This document shows positions 24,637-36,432 of a stretch of DNA of 64,000 nt, piece by piece. Under the pieces are notes generated by a model, which was not told where the DNA came from, did not search any database, and saw only the letters and a list, made by a program, of their open reading frames with translations. Within the stretch, counting starts at the first letter, position 1. Each line of letters opens with the position of its first letter. The DNA is from Comamonas sp. KCTC 72670 (GTDB lineage Bacteria > Myxococcota > Myxococcia > Myxococcales > Myxococcaceae): the NCBI GenBank assembly GCA_014656495.1, contig BNCN01000013.1, positions 183,686-247,685 on the forward strand, in the 5' to 3' direction. A program made the translations under genes and the position numbers.

Positions 24637-26004
24637 ATGCGCGCCTCCCGAGCCGGCCCCTGTGTCCTGGCGGTGCTGCTGGCCTTGAGCGCCGCCCGTT
24701 GCAGCCAGCAAGCGACGCCCCCCACGCAGCAGGCACCGTCGCCGCCGCCAGCCGCCTCGGGAGGCGCCCCCACGCTGTGCGAGCACCGCGTCCCCGCGGA
24801 GCTGTGCACCCGCTGCAACCCGGACCTCGTCGACGTCTTCAAGGACCAGGGCGACTGGTGCGGCGAGCACGGCGTCCCCGAGTCCCAGTGCTTCCGGTGC
24901 AACCCGGGGCTCACCTTCACCGCCCAGCCCTCCGTGTTCCCGGAGCCGGGCACGCGCGTCCGCCTGGCCTCGGCCGAGACGGCCCGCGAAGCCGGCATCC
25001 AGACGCACCGTGTCCAGAAGCGGCCCTTTGCCCAAACCCTGGAGGTCGTCGGCCAGCTCGACTTCAACCAGAACCGGTTGGCGCAGCTGTCCGCGCGCAG
25101 CGAGGCGCTGATCACCGACGTCCGGGTGGACGTGGGCGACGAGGTGAAGGCGGGGCAGCCCCTGGTGTTCGTGACGTCCGGGGCGGTGGGCGCGGACCAG
25201 GGGCGGCTGTCGGCGGCACAGTCACGGCTGTCGGTGGCGCGCTCGGCGCTCGAACGGGAGCAGACGCTGGCCGCGAGCGGCATCAGCGCCCGAAAGGACG
25301 TCGAGTCCGCCGAGGCGGAGGTCGCGGCGGCCGAAGCCGAGCGCAACGCCGCCCGCGCGGCCCTGTCCGCCGCGGGAGCCCACCTCCACGGGACGCCAGG
25401 CACCTATGCGCTGGCGGCGCCCTTCGCGGGCACGGTGGTGGCGCGCGATGCCGTCGCCGGACGCTACGCGTCCTCGGGTCAGCCGCTCCTCCAGATCGCG
25501 GACCTGAGCACCGTCTGGGCCCTGCTGGAGATACCGGAGGCGGACGCGCTCCAGGTGCGCGCGGGGCAACGCGTGAGCCTCTCGTTCAACGGCCTGCCCG
25601 GACAGTCACGCGACGCCACGCTCACCCGCATCGGCGCCTCGGTGGACCGGGCCTCCCGGACGGTGCGCGCCCGCGTCGAGCTGCCCAACCCGGACGGAGC
25701 GCTCAAGGCCGGGCTCTTCCTCCAGGCCCGCATCCAGGTCGCCGCCGAGCATGACGCGCTGATGGTCCCCCACGCCGCCATCCAGCGCGCCGAGGGCCAG
25801 ACGCTGGTGTTCGTCCGGAAGAAGCCAGGACTCTACGAGCCCGTGGGGGTGGAGCTGGGCGCCCACACGCGCGAGGAGGTGGAGGTCCTCCAGGGCCTCA
25901 CGGAGGGCGCGGAGGTCGTCACCACCGGCGCCTTCCTGCTCAAGACGGAGATCCTCAAGGACTCCATTGGCGCGGGCTGCTGTGAGACGGTGGGGGACGA
26001 GTAG
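24637..26004 (+). CDS. RND efflux periplasmic adaptor (first)
   Basis: 455 aa membrane-fusion protein. The N-terminal signal segment reaches Cys22, but Arg before the Cys is a poor lipobox, so lipidation is uncertain. The CNP Cys/His module (residues 48-90) precedes the barrel-sandwich (biotinyl-lipoyl-like: LITDVRVDVGDEVKAGQPL and GTVVARDAVAGRYASSGQPL) split by a coiled-coil hairpin (SAAQSRLSVARSALEREQTL). Beta-barrel and membrane-proximal domains follow. Links the RND pump to the outer-membrane channel and binds metal. The ATG abuts the preceding stop codon; the pump gene follows after 5 bases. Confidence 0.88.
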   Translation: MRASRAGPCVLAVLLALSAARCSQQATPPTQQAPSPPPAASGGAPTLCEHRVPAELCTRCNPDLVDVFKDQGDWCGEHGVPESQCFRCNPGLTFTAQPSVFPEPGTRVRLASAETAREAGIQTHRVQKRPFAQTLEVVGQLDFNQNRLAQLSARSEALITDVRVDVGDEVKAGQPLVFVTSGAVGADQGRLSAAQSRLSVARSALEREQTLAASGISARKDVESAEAEVAAAEAERNAARAALSAAGAHLHGTPGTYALAAPFAGTVVARDAVAGRYASSGQPLLQIADLSTVWALLEIPEADALQVRAGQRVSLSFNGLPGQSRDATLTRIGASVDRASRTVRARVELPNPDGALKAGLFLQARIQVAAEHDALMVPHAAIQRAEGQTLVFVRKKPGLYEPVGVELGAHTREEVEVLQGLTEGAEVVTTGAFLLKTEILKDSIGAGCCETVGDE

Positions 26005-26009
26005 CCGCC

Positions 26010-29000
26010 ATGCTCACCCGGGTCATCGAATGGTCCCTGTCCCACCGAGGGGCGGTCCTCGTCGCCACGGCGGCCCTCGTCGTCTCGGGCCTGCTCGCCT
26101 TCCGCGCCCTGCCCATCGACGCGCTCCCCGACACCACGCCCACCCAGGTGCAGGTCAACACCGTCGCGCCGGCGCTCACGCCCGTGGAGGTGGAGCGGCA
26201 GCTCACGGTCCCCGTCGAGCAGGCGCTCGCGGGCCTCCCGCGGGTCAGCGAGCTGCGCTCCCTCTCCAAGTTCGGCCTCTCCCAGGTCACCCTCCAGTTC
26301 GAGGACGGCACGGACCTCTGGTTCGCCCGGCAACGCGTCGCCGAGCGGCTGGGCCGGGTGCAGTTGCCCGCGGGCATCGCGCCGCCCACGCTCGGGCCCG
26401 AAGCCACCGGCCTGGGCGAGGTCTTCCACTATCTGGTCAAGAGCCGGACGAAGCGGCTCGAGGAGCTGCGCACCCTGCATGACTGGGTCATCGCGCCCCA
26501 GCTCCGCAGCGTGCCCGGCGTGGCGGAGGTGAACGCGTGGGGCGGCGAGGAGAAGCAGTGGCACGTCATCGTCGATCCGCGCCGCCTGCAGCAGTTCAAC
26601 CTCTCCCTGGGCGACGTCTACCGGGCGCTGGAGGAGAACAACGCCAACGTCGGCGGAGGCGCCCTGGAGCGCGGGGGCGCGGCCACGCTGGTGCTGGGCG
26701 TCGGACGGCTCACGGACGGCGGCGCCATCGAGGAGGTGGTCATCGCGGCGCGCCAGGGCGTTCCCGTGCGCATCCGGGACGTGGCCCGCGTCGAGGTGGG
26801 CCATGAAATCCGGCGCGGCGCCACCACCGCGGATGGCGAAGGCGAGGTGGTCCTCGGCCTGGGCTTCATGCGCGTTGGCGAAAACTCCCACACGGTGACG
26901 CAGGCGCTGGCCCAGCGCTTGGAGGACATCACCCGGCGGCTGCCCCACGACGTCCACGTAGAGCCCGTCTACCAGCGCACGGAGCTGGTGGACCTCGTGC
27001 TGCGCACCGTGCGCACCAACCTGCTGGAAGGCGCGCTGCTGGTCATCGCGGTGCTCTTCGTGTTCCTGGGCAACTGGCGCGCGGGCCTCATCGTGGCCGC
27101 GGCCATCCCGCTGTCCCTCCTGTTCGCCTTCAACGCGATGCTGCGCTTCGGCATCGCCGGCACGCTCATGTCGCTGGGCGCCATCGACTTCGGGCTCGTC
27201 GTCGACTCGTCCGTCATCCTGGTGGAGAACGCGGAGCGGCGGCTCGCCGAGGCCCGGGACGGACGCTCCCTGCTGGAGGTGGTGCGCGACGCCGCGGTCG
27301 AGGTGCGCAAGCCCACGCTCTTCGGTGAGCTCATCATCATGGTCGTCTACCTGCCCATCCTGGCCCTGGAGGGTGTGGAAGGGAAGCTGTTCCGCCCCAT
27401 GGCGCTCACCGTCATCTTCGCGTTGCTGGGCAGCGCGCTCCTGTCCATGACGCTGATGCCGGTGCTGGCCTCCTTCGCGTTGCAGCGGGGCGGCGGAGGC
27501 GTGCACGCCGAACCCAGGCGGGTGCGCTGGCTCCAGCGCGCCTACCGGCCCGTGCTCGAATGGGCGCTGACCCACGCGCGGCTCACCTTGACCACCGCCG
27601 TGCTCCTCGTCGTGGCCGCGGCCGTCGCCGCCACGCGCCTGGGCAGCGAGTTCGTCCCCCGGCTGTCCGAAGGCACGCTCGTCATCAACACCGTGCGGCT
27701 GGCGGAGGTCTCCCTCACGGAGTCCATCCGCTATGGCACGCAGATCGAGCGGGTGTTGCGCTCCCGGTTCCCCGACGAGGTCCAGCGCGTGTGGACGCGC
27801 ACCGGTACGGCGGAGGTGGCCACCGACCCCATGGGCATCGAGTTGTCCGACGTGTTCATCACCCTCAAACCCCGGGGTGAATGGAAGCGCGCCAGCACCC
27901 AGGAGGAGCTGGTGAACGAAATGAAGGCCGAGCTGGCGGACCTCCCCGGCATGCGCATGGCCTTCCTCCAACCCATTGAAATGCGCGTCAACGAGATGAT
28001 CGCGGGCGTGCGCAGCGACGTGGGCATCAAGCTCTTTGGCGACGACCTGGAGCTGCTCAAGGCCAAGGCCCGCGAGTTGGAGACGCTGGTCCGCGCCATC
28101 CCGGGCGCCGCGGACGTCACGGTGGAGCAGGTGACGGGCCAGCCCGTGCTCGAAATCACCGTGGACCGGGCGGCGGTGGCCCGCTACGGCATCCCCACCC
28201 GCGCGGTCCTCGACGTCGTGGAGGCGGTGGGCACGCGCATCGTCGGCGAGGTGCGCGAGGGTGAACGGCGCTTCGACCTGGCCGTGCGCCTGTCCGAATC
28301 GTACCGCCAGGACCCCGCCAAGCTCGCCACCATCCCCGTGGCCGCACCCGGCGGCGAGCGCGTGCCGCTGGGACGGCTGGCGACCCTCCGCGAGACCACC
28401 GGCCCCACCACCCTCCAACGCGAGTGGGGACAACGGCGGCTGGTCATCCAGGCCAACGTGCGCGACCGGGACCTGGGCGGCTTCGTCGCGGAGGTGCGCC
28501 GCACGCTCGACGAACGGTTGGCGCTGCCCGAAGGCTACTTCCTTCGCTACGGCGGCCAGTTCGAGCACCTCGAACGCGCCCGGGCGCGGCTGAGCATCGT
28601 CGTGCCCGTCGCCCTGGCCCTCATCTTCCTCTTGCTCTACATCACCTACCAGCGCGTCCTGGACGCCCTGCGCATCTTCGCCGGTGTCCCCTTCGCGCTC
28701 GTGGGGGGCGTGCTCGCGCTCTTCGCGCGGGGCCTGCCCTTCTCCATCTCCGCCGCCGTCGGGTTCATCGCCCTGTCTGGCGTGTCCGTCCTGGGGGACA
28801 TGGTGCTCGTCTCCCGGGTGCGCGGTCTGCTGGAGCAAGGGCTGGAGTTGGGTGACGCCCTCCGCCAGGCGGCCGTGTCCCGGCTGCGCCCGGTGCTGAT
28901 GACCGCGGCGGTGGCCGCCATCGGGTTCGTCCCCATGGCGCTCAACACCGGCGTCGGCGCGGAGGTCCAACGGCCGCTGGCCACGGTGGTCATTGGCGGC

Positions 29001-29132
29001 GTCCTGTCCTCCACCCTGCTCACCCTGCTGGTGCTCCCGGTCCTCTACTCGGTCTTCGGCGCCCGGCAGCCGACACGCATCGACGCAGGCGTCTTGCACT
29101 CCCACGCCAACGGCATTACGAAGGCGTCGTGA
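26010..29132 (+). CDS. heavy-metal efflux RND pump (first), CzcA/CusA family
   Basis: 1040 aa, twelve transmembrane helices with two large periplasmic loops. Typical starts LPIDALPDTTPTQVQVNT and SLSKFGLSQVTLQFEDGTDL. The helix-4 proton-relay motif reads DFGLVVDSSVILVEN (about residues 393-407): the Asp-Asp-Glu set of CzcA-type divalent-metal pumps is present, whereas Cu/Ag CusA pumps lack the DFG Asp. DSS replaces the more usual DGA. Inner-membrane exporter using proton motive force, coupled to the adjacent adaptor and probably the downstream TolC-type channel. The stop overlaps the next small gene. Confidence 0.9.
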   Translation: MLTRVIEWSLSHRGAVLVATAALVVSGLLAFRALPIDALPDTTPTQVQVNTVAPALTPVEVERQLTVPVEQALAGLPRVSELRSLSKFGLSQVTLQFEDGTDLWFARQRVAERLGRVQLPAGIAPPTLGPEATGLGEVFHYLVKSRTKRLEELRTLHDWVIAPQLRSVPGVAEVNAWGGEEKQWHVIVDPRRLQQFNLSLGDVYRALEENNANVGGGALERGGAATLVLGVGRLTDGGAIEEVVIAARQGVPVRIRDVARVEVGHEIRRGATTADGEGEVVLGLGFMRVGENSHTVTQALAQRLEDITRRLPHDVHVEPVYQRTELVDLVLRTVRTNLLEGALLVIAVLFVFLGNWRAGLIVAAAIPLSLLFAFNAMLRFGIAGTLMSLGAIDFGLVVDSSVILVENAERRLAEARDGRSLLEVVRDAAVEVRKPTLFGELIIMVVYLPILALEGVEGKLFRPMALTVIFALLGSALLSMTLMPVLASFALQRGGGGVHAEPRRVRWLQRAYRPVLEWALTHARLTLTTAVLLVVAAAVAATRLGSEFVPRLSEGTLVINTVRLAEVSLTESIRYGTQIERVLRSRFPDEVQRVWTRTGTAEVATDPMGIELSDVFITLKPRGEWKRASTQEELVNEMKAELADLPGMRMAFLQPIEMRVNEMIAGVRSDVGIKLFGDDLELLKAKARELETLVRAIPGAADVTVEQVTGQPVLEITVDRAAVARYGIPTRAVLDVVEAVGTRIVGEVREGERRFDLAVRLSESYRQDPAKLATIPVAAPGGERVPLGRLATLRETTGPTTLQREWGQRRLVIQANVRDRDLGGFVAEVRRTLDERLALPEGYFLRYGGQFEHLERARARLSIVVPVALALIFLLLYITYQRVLDALRIFAGVPFALVGGVLALFARGLPFSISAAVGFIALSGVSVLGDMVLVSRVRGLLEQGLELGDALRQAAVSRLRPVLMTAAVAAIGFVPMALNTGVGAEVQRPLATVVIGGVLSSTLLTLLVLPVLYSVFGARQPTRIDAGVLHSHANGITKAS

Positions 29133-29458
29133 TGCGCGTCCTGCTGATGCTGGTGCTCGTACACGGGCTCGTGCCTTCCTTCGGGGAGGCCGTCGAGCTG
29201 GCCGTGCACTACGCCGCCACGGGACACGTCGCCCACTCCGAAGAGGATGAATCCGATTTGGGGGACCTCGGCCGGGAGCACGGCTGTGGCCCGACGGATC
29301 ATCAGTGCGGTTGCTGCCCCAGTCAGGTCAGCACGCCTGTCTCCTCGGTCGTCACGTTCTGGGTCGCGCGGGGAGCGCCCCCGAAGATCGCCGGCACGCC
29401 GCAGCAAGCAGCGGAGGCCGTCAGCCCTCGGCTCCTGCGTCCGCCCATAACCGCCTGA
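29132..29458 (+). CDS. small exported His/Cys-containing protein, putative metal-binding
   Basis: 108 aa from the ATG that shares its first base with the pump stop (TGATG). A hydrophobic N-terminal segment (RVLLMLVLVHGLVPSF) is followed by a His- and acid-rich stretch (HVAHSEEDESDLGD, then EHGCGPTDHQCGCC) with four Cys, then a Pro-rich tail. Its design parallels the small Cys-rich protein opening the cluster, so it is probably a second periplasmic metal-binding accessory. No family recognised. Confidence 0.6.
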   Translation: MRVLLMLVLVHGLVPSFGEAVELAVHYAATGHVAHSEEDESDLGDLGREHGCGPTDHQCGCCPSQVSTPVSSVVTFWVARGAPPKIAGTPQQAAEAVSPRLLRPPITA

Positions 29459-29488
29459 TCGCCAGTCAGGTCCTCCGGGCCTGGGACG

Positions 29489-29506
29489 CGTGAGGCATGC
29501 CTCACG
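29489..29506. promoter_or_regulatory. 18-bp perfect palindrome before the TolC-type gene
   Basis: CGTGAGGCATGCCTCACG is its own reverse complement. It lies 30 bases after the small accessory gene and about 250 bases before the channel gene, within a 301-bp non-coding stretch (29459-29759) otherwise without recognisable elements. It could be an operator for a metal-responsive regulator or, as a stem with a CATG loop, an attenuating hairpin between the two halves of the cluster. Confidence 0.5.
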
Positions 29507-29759
29507 TCCACGCGGGCGGCTGTGCGCCAGCGTGAGCGGGAACGCGTCCCCGGGAACGGGCCTGCCGGCGCCATCCTTTCTCGAGGCCCCATGGGCGCTC
29601 CACGCGGGCGCGCACATGCCATCGCCTCCTCTCGTCACGCCTTGGCGGTTGTCGGCGCCGACGGCCGTGCGGGTCCTGGCACCGGATGGCGCCAGTCCCC
29701 GCACGCCGCCTCGCGCCACGACTCCGCGGGCCTGCCCTCCCCTTCGAGGTACGCGCCAC

Positions 29760-30989
29760 GTGTCTCCAGCCCTTCGCCTTCGACTCATCAGCGCCCTGCT
29801 CTTCACCCCCATGGCGGCCCTCGCGGCCCGCCCCTTGACGATGCAGCAATCCGTCGCGCTCGCGCTCGAACAGAGCCCTCGCCTCATCGAGGGACGGGCC
29901 GATGCCGCCGCCGCCCGGGCACAGTTGGAGGGCGCCTCCCTCCTGTTGCAAAGCAACCCGCAGCTCCAGGCCGCCGCGGGGCCCCGGTTCCGCGACGAGG
30001 GCAACACGGTTGAGCTCAACCTGGGTGTGAGCCAGCAGTTGGAGGTCTTCGGCCAGCGCGGGGCACGGAAGGACGCAGCGCGCGCCACCGCCGCCGCGAG
30101 TCAGTCCCGGCTCGAGGCCCTCAAGGTCGACCTGGCCGCCGAGGTCCGCCAGTCCTTCGGCCGGGCGCTCGCGGCCGAACGCGCGCTGCGGCTGAGCGAG
30201 GACGGTCTGGCGCTGGCGGAGGAAGGCCGCAAGACGGCCGAGGAACGGCTCAAGGCCGGCGCCGCGTCCCACATCGAGGTGAACATCGCGCGCGTGGAGC
30301 TCGGCCGCGCCCAGCGCGAGAAGGTCCGCGCCACCCAGCAGCGCATCCAATCCCTGGCGGAGCTGAAGCTCTTGCTGAACCTGGACGCGAGCGAGGACGT
30401 CATGCCCGAGGGTGAGCTCAGCACAGTGGTGGTGGCCCCTCCCGCCATCACCGAGCTCGTCGAGCAGGCCACGCGGCAGCGGCAGGACCTCCAGGCCGCG
30501 CGGGCGGACTGGGAAGCCGCGCAGGCGGAGGTCCGCTTCGCCAGCCGCGACGCCCTGCCACGGCCCAGCGTCGGGGTGAGCTATGGCCGCGAGGAGAACG
30601 ACACCATCGTCCAGGGGACGCTCAGCATCGACCTCCCGCTCTTCAACCGGAACCCTGCGGGCAAAGGCACGAGCCTCGCGCGCGAGCGTCAGGCGCAACA
30701 GCGGCTCGCCGCCACCGAGCGCTTCGTTCGCACCGAAGTCGAGCTGGCGCTGAACCGGTACCGCGCCGCCCAGGCCACGGCGAGCGTCTACGGCGCCGAC
30801 GTGCTCTCCGCGCTCCAGGAGAACCTGAGCCTCGTCACCGAGGCATACCGCGCCGGCAAGGTGGACTACCTGCAGCTGCTCATCATCCGGCGCGAGGCGC
30901 TCGATGGGCGCCGCGGCTACATCGAGGCGCTCGAGGAGCTGAACGCCGCCAACGCCCAGCTCATCAAGGCCGTGGGAGGTCTTCAATGA
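29760..30989 (+). CDS. TolC-family outer-membrane efflux channel (CzcC-like)
   Basis: 409 aa from a GTG giving MSPALRLRLISALLFTPMAA, a signal peptide, with GAGGT about 10 bases upstream; a long open frame upstream lacks these signals. Two repeats of coiled-coil helices and beta strands typical of outer-membrane efflux proteins: TMQQSVALALEQSPRLIEGR and NLGVSQQLEVFGQRGARK in the first, LSIDLPLFNRNPAGKG and YRAGKVDYLQLLIIRREALD in the second. It is the only outer-membrane channel in the cluster, between the two adaptor/pump pairs, so it may serve both. Its stop overlaps the second adaptor start (ATGA). Confidence 0.87.
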   Translation: MSPALRLRLISALLFTPMAALAARPLTMQQSVALALEQSPRLIEGRADAAAARAQLEGASLLLQSNPQLQAAAGPRFRDEGNTVELNLGVSQQLEVFGQRGARKDAARATAAASQSRLEALKVDLAAEVRQSFGRALAAERALRLSEDGLALAEEGRKTAEERLKAGAASHIEVNIARVELGRAQREKVRATQQRIQSLAELKLLLNLDASEDVMPEGELSTVVVAPPAITELVEQATRQRQDLQAARADWEAAQAEVRFASRDALPRPSVGVSYGREENDTIVQGTLSIDLPLFNRNPAGKGTSLARERQAQQRLAATERFVRTEVELALNRYRAAQATASVYGADVLSALQENLSLVTEAYRAGKVDYLQLLIIRREALDGRRGYIEALEELNAANAQLIKAVGGLQ

Positions 30990-32227
30990 ACGCCGCGTCC
31001 ATGATTCCAGCCCTCCTCCTCGCAGGAGCCCTCCTCGCGGCGGGTTGTTCGGAGAAGCCCCACGCCCACGCGCCCGGCGCCGCGCACGATGACGACCACG
31101 CGCCCCGGGGCGGCAAGGACGCCGCGGCGACGGGGCACGACGCGCGCGTCACGCTCACGCCCGAGGCCGTCCGCGCTGCGCGCCTGGAGCTGGCGACGGC
31201 CCAGGTGAAGCCCCTGGTCTCCGGCCTCGTGGTGCCCGCGCGCATCACCTTCACCCAGGGCGGCGTGGCCAAGGTGGCCTCGCGCGTCCCCGGGCGGCTC
31301 GACACGCTCGGGGTCGTGTTGGGGCAGAAGGTGAAGCGCGGCCAGGTGCTCGGGTACCTGGACAGCCCGGAGCTGGGGCAGGCCCGGGCGGACTTCCTCT
31401 CCGCCGCGACCAAGGCGCGCGTGGCCGAGGCGAACTACAAGCGGGAGCAGGAGCTGCTCGCGAAGGGCATCACCAGCGAGCGGGAGATGCGGGAGGCCGA
31501 GAGCGCCTTCGTCACCGCCCAGGCCGAGACCAACGCCGCGGACGGCCGGCTCCACGCCCTGGGCCTCTCCGACAAGGAGATCTCCCTGCTGCGAGCCAAT
31601 GACCACTACAGCTCGCGCTTCCCCGCCGTCAGCCCGCTGGACGGCACCGTGGTGGAGATTCAAGGCACGCTGGGACAGGCCGTGGAGGCCACCACGCCCC
31701 TGTTCACCGTCGCCGACCTCTCCCAGCTCTGGGCCATGCTGGACCTCGCCGAGTCCCAGCTCTCACGCGTCCGCACGGGGCAGCGTGTGGCCCTCACCGT
31801 CCAGGCGCTCCCCGGTCAGGAGTTCGCGGGCGAAGTGGGCTACATCGGAGACATCGTCGACGAGAAGACGCGCACCATCCCCGTCCGGGTGGTGGTGGGC
31901 AACGCGGACCGGCGGCTCAAGCCCGGGATGTTCGCCCAGGCCACCATCGCCACCGAAGCCGAGGCGCCCGGGGAGGGACGGAACGCGAACCACCGCGTCG
32001 TGGTGCCCCGGCAGGCCATCCAGCAGGTGGCGGGGGAACAGGTCGTCTTCGTCCCCCTCTCGGAGACGCAGTTCCGCCCCCGCGAGGTGACGACAGGCGC
32101 CAGCTCCGCCAGCGAGGTGGAGGTGCTCACCGGGCTCGCGGCCGGTGAGCGCTACGTCGCCCAGGGCGCCTTCATCCTCAAGTCCGAGCTCTCCAAGGAG
32201 AGCATGGGCGAAGGCCACTCCCACTAG
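30986..32227 (+). CDS. RND efflux periplasmic adaptor (second), CzcB-like lipoprotein
   Basis: 413 aa. Signal peptide with lipobox LAAGC (Cys21), followed by a His/Asp-rich stretch (EKPHAHAPGAAHDDDHA) that could bind metal. Barrel-sandwich halves (VPGRLDTLGVVLGQKVKRGQ and VSPLDGTVVEIQGTLGQAVE) flank a helical hairpin; beta-barrel and membrane-proximal domains follow, and the C-terminus ends with EGHSH. Unlike the first adaptor it has no CNP module. Translationally coupled to the channel gene and followed after 9 bases by the second pump. Confidence 0.9.
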   Translation: MNAASMIPALLLAGALLAAGCSEKPHAHAPGAAHDDDHAPRGGKDAAATGHDARVTLTPEAVRAARLELATAQVKPLVSGLVVPARITFTQGGVAKVASRVPGRLDTLGVVLGQKVKRGQVLGYLDSPELGQARADFLSAATKARVAEANYKREQELLAKGITSEREMREAESAFVTAQAETNAADGRLHALGLSDKEISLLRANDHYSSRFPAVSPLDGTVVEIQGTLGQAVEATTPLFTVADLSQLWAMLDLAESQLSRVRTGQRVALTVQALPGQEFAGEVGYIGDIVDEKTRTIPVRVVVGNADRRLKPGMFAQATIATEAEAPGEGRNANHRVVVPRQAIQQVAGEQVVFVPLSETQFRPREVTTGASSASEVEVLTGLAAGERYVAQGAFILKSELSKESMGEGHSH

Positions 32228-32236
32228 GTGGCCGCC

Positions 32237-35344
<3,108 letters not shown>

Positions 35345-35354
35345 GCGAGACAGG

Positions 35355-35378
35355 GCGTGGCCAGTTTCCTGGCCACGC
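35355..35378 (+). terminator. Terminator of the metal-efflux cluster
   Basis: Perfect 10-bp stem GCGTGGCCAG / CTGGCCACGC with a TTTC loop, 10 bases after the second pump gene. Confidence 0.8.
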
Positions 35379-35392
35379 TCTAGCCTGGGGGC

Positions 35393-35662
35393 ATGTGCCG
35401 GAACATCAAGCCCCTCTTCAACTTCGCGCCCCCCGCCACCGACGCCGACATCCGGGCGGCGGCGCTCCAGTTCGTCCGGAAGATCGCCGGGACACGCGCG
35501 CCCTCGAAGGCGAACACAGACGCCTTCGAACGCGCCGTGGAGGAGATCTACGAAAGCTCGAAGCGCATGCTCGACGGGCTGGTCGCCACGACCCCGCCCC
35601 GGGACCGGGCCCGCTTCGAGGCCATGAAGCGCCTGCGCTACAAGACCGCTGAGCGCCGTTGA
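35393..35662 (+). CDS. DUF2277-family protein
   Basis: 89 aa. The start MCRNIKPLFNFAPPATDADI, followed by RAAALQFVRKIAG, is the family signature; members are 85-100 aa, soluble and of unknown function. The conserved Cys2 and the R-x-I-x-x-L-x-x-F-x-P-P pattern are present, and the C-terminal half is helical and charged. GGGGGC precedes the ATG. It lies between the efflux terminator and the convergent immunity gene, with only 27 bases to the latter. Confidence 0.85.
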   Translation: MCRNIKPLFNFAPPATDADIRAAALQFVRKIAGTRAPSKANTDAFERAVEEIYESSKRMLDGLVATTPPRDRARFEAMKRLRYKTAERR

Positions 35663-35689
35663 GCCCGGCTCGCGCGAGGAGGGGTTGGA

Positions 35690-36418
35690 CTAGACGGGAC
35701 GCACGAGGCCAGCGCGGTCCAGGAGCTCTGTCACCCGCGCGGCCAGCGCCAGGTGCTCCGGGCTCCTGGCCGTAAAGCGCTCTGGGGTGAGGACGATGAG
35801 TGTCCCCTTGTCTTCGACGGGCTCGATTCGAACAGGTGCCGGCAAGAGCGGCACCCGGCCCCGCCGCCTGGCGATGTATGTCACCCACCCGATTCTGAGC
35901 GCGGCAGGGTCCCCTGGGTCGACAGATTGAAGATGTTCGGACGACATGCCGACAGCGAAATCGGGCTCCCACGCGGTCGCCAGGCATCTCACGAGGCCGG
36001 TGAGAATCGGCGCCACCAACACCCGGTCTGCATTCGGCCCTCTGCTCGGGAGCTCGAACACGCAAGCATTGCCCACGCGCTCGGAGTATCCGCCACACGT
36101 CACGTTGAACGCGCTGCCGTCCTGATCGTCGCTCGCGCCGTTCCATCCACTGAAGCGAAAACCAAGCTCCTCAACGACCCGGTCCCTGCCATCGCGGATG
36201 AGCTTCTCGAGCGCTTCGCGGGTGGGCGCGATGGGGCGAAGCAGCGCGTCTTTCCGCGACTTGCCTTGGCGAAACCATTGACTGAAGGCCGGGTCGACGT
36301 TCGCCACCGTGACGAAGAGCGCTTCCGCGCGCTGGGCACATGCTGCCGCGGATTCCCGGCGGGCGCCCCAGTAGGCACCGGCGAAAAACGTCTCCTCCTC
36401 GTGGAAAGCGGCGGGCAT
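35690..36418 (-). CDS. Imm52-type immunity protein
   Basis: 242 aa, no signal peptide. The N-terminus EETFFAGAYWGARRESAAAC and the segments FSQWFRQGKSRKDAL and LGFRFSGWNG match the Imm52 family, predicted immunity proteins found beside polymorphic toxins, notably those ending in Tox-REase-5. The gene starts 14 bases downstream of such a toxin gene on the same strand, with GGAGGAG overlapping the toxin stop, so toxin and immunity are made from one transcript. Presumably it binds and neutralises the nuclease domain in the cytoplasm of producing and kin cells. Confidence 0.82.
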   Translation of the reverse strand: MPAAFHEEETFFAGAYWGARRESAAACAQRAEALFVTVANVDPAFSQWFRQGKSRKDALLRPIAPTREALEKLIRDGRDRVVEELGFRFSGWNGASDDQDGSAFNVTCGGYSERVGNACVFELPSRGPNADRVLVAPILTGLVRCLATAWEPDFAVGMSSEHLQSVDPGDPAALRIGWVTYIARRRGRVPLLPAPVRIEPVEDKGTLIVLTPERFTARSPEHLALAARVTELLDRAGLVRPV

Positions 36419-36432
36419 CAGCGGGGCTCCTC

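Noticed and set aside
25833..29105. Very long minus-strand open frame opposite the first RND pump
   Set aside because: The plus strand encodes a full-length pump with all motifs; the opposite frame is His/Asp/Gly/Arg-rich nonsense, a by-product of GC-rich third positions.
29490..29759. N-terminal extension of the TolC-type protein from an earlier ATG
   Set aside because: The extension is Pro/Arg-rich and would bury the signal peptide; the GTG at 29760 has a ribosome binding site and starts directly at the signal sequence.
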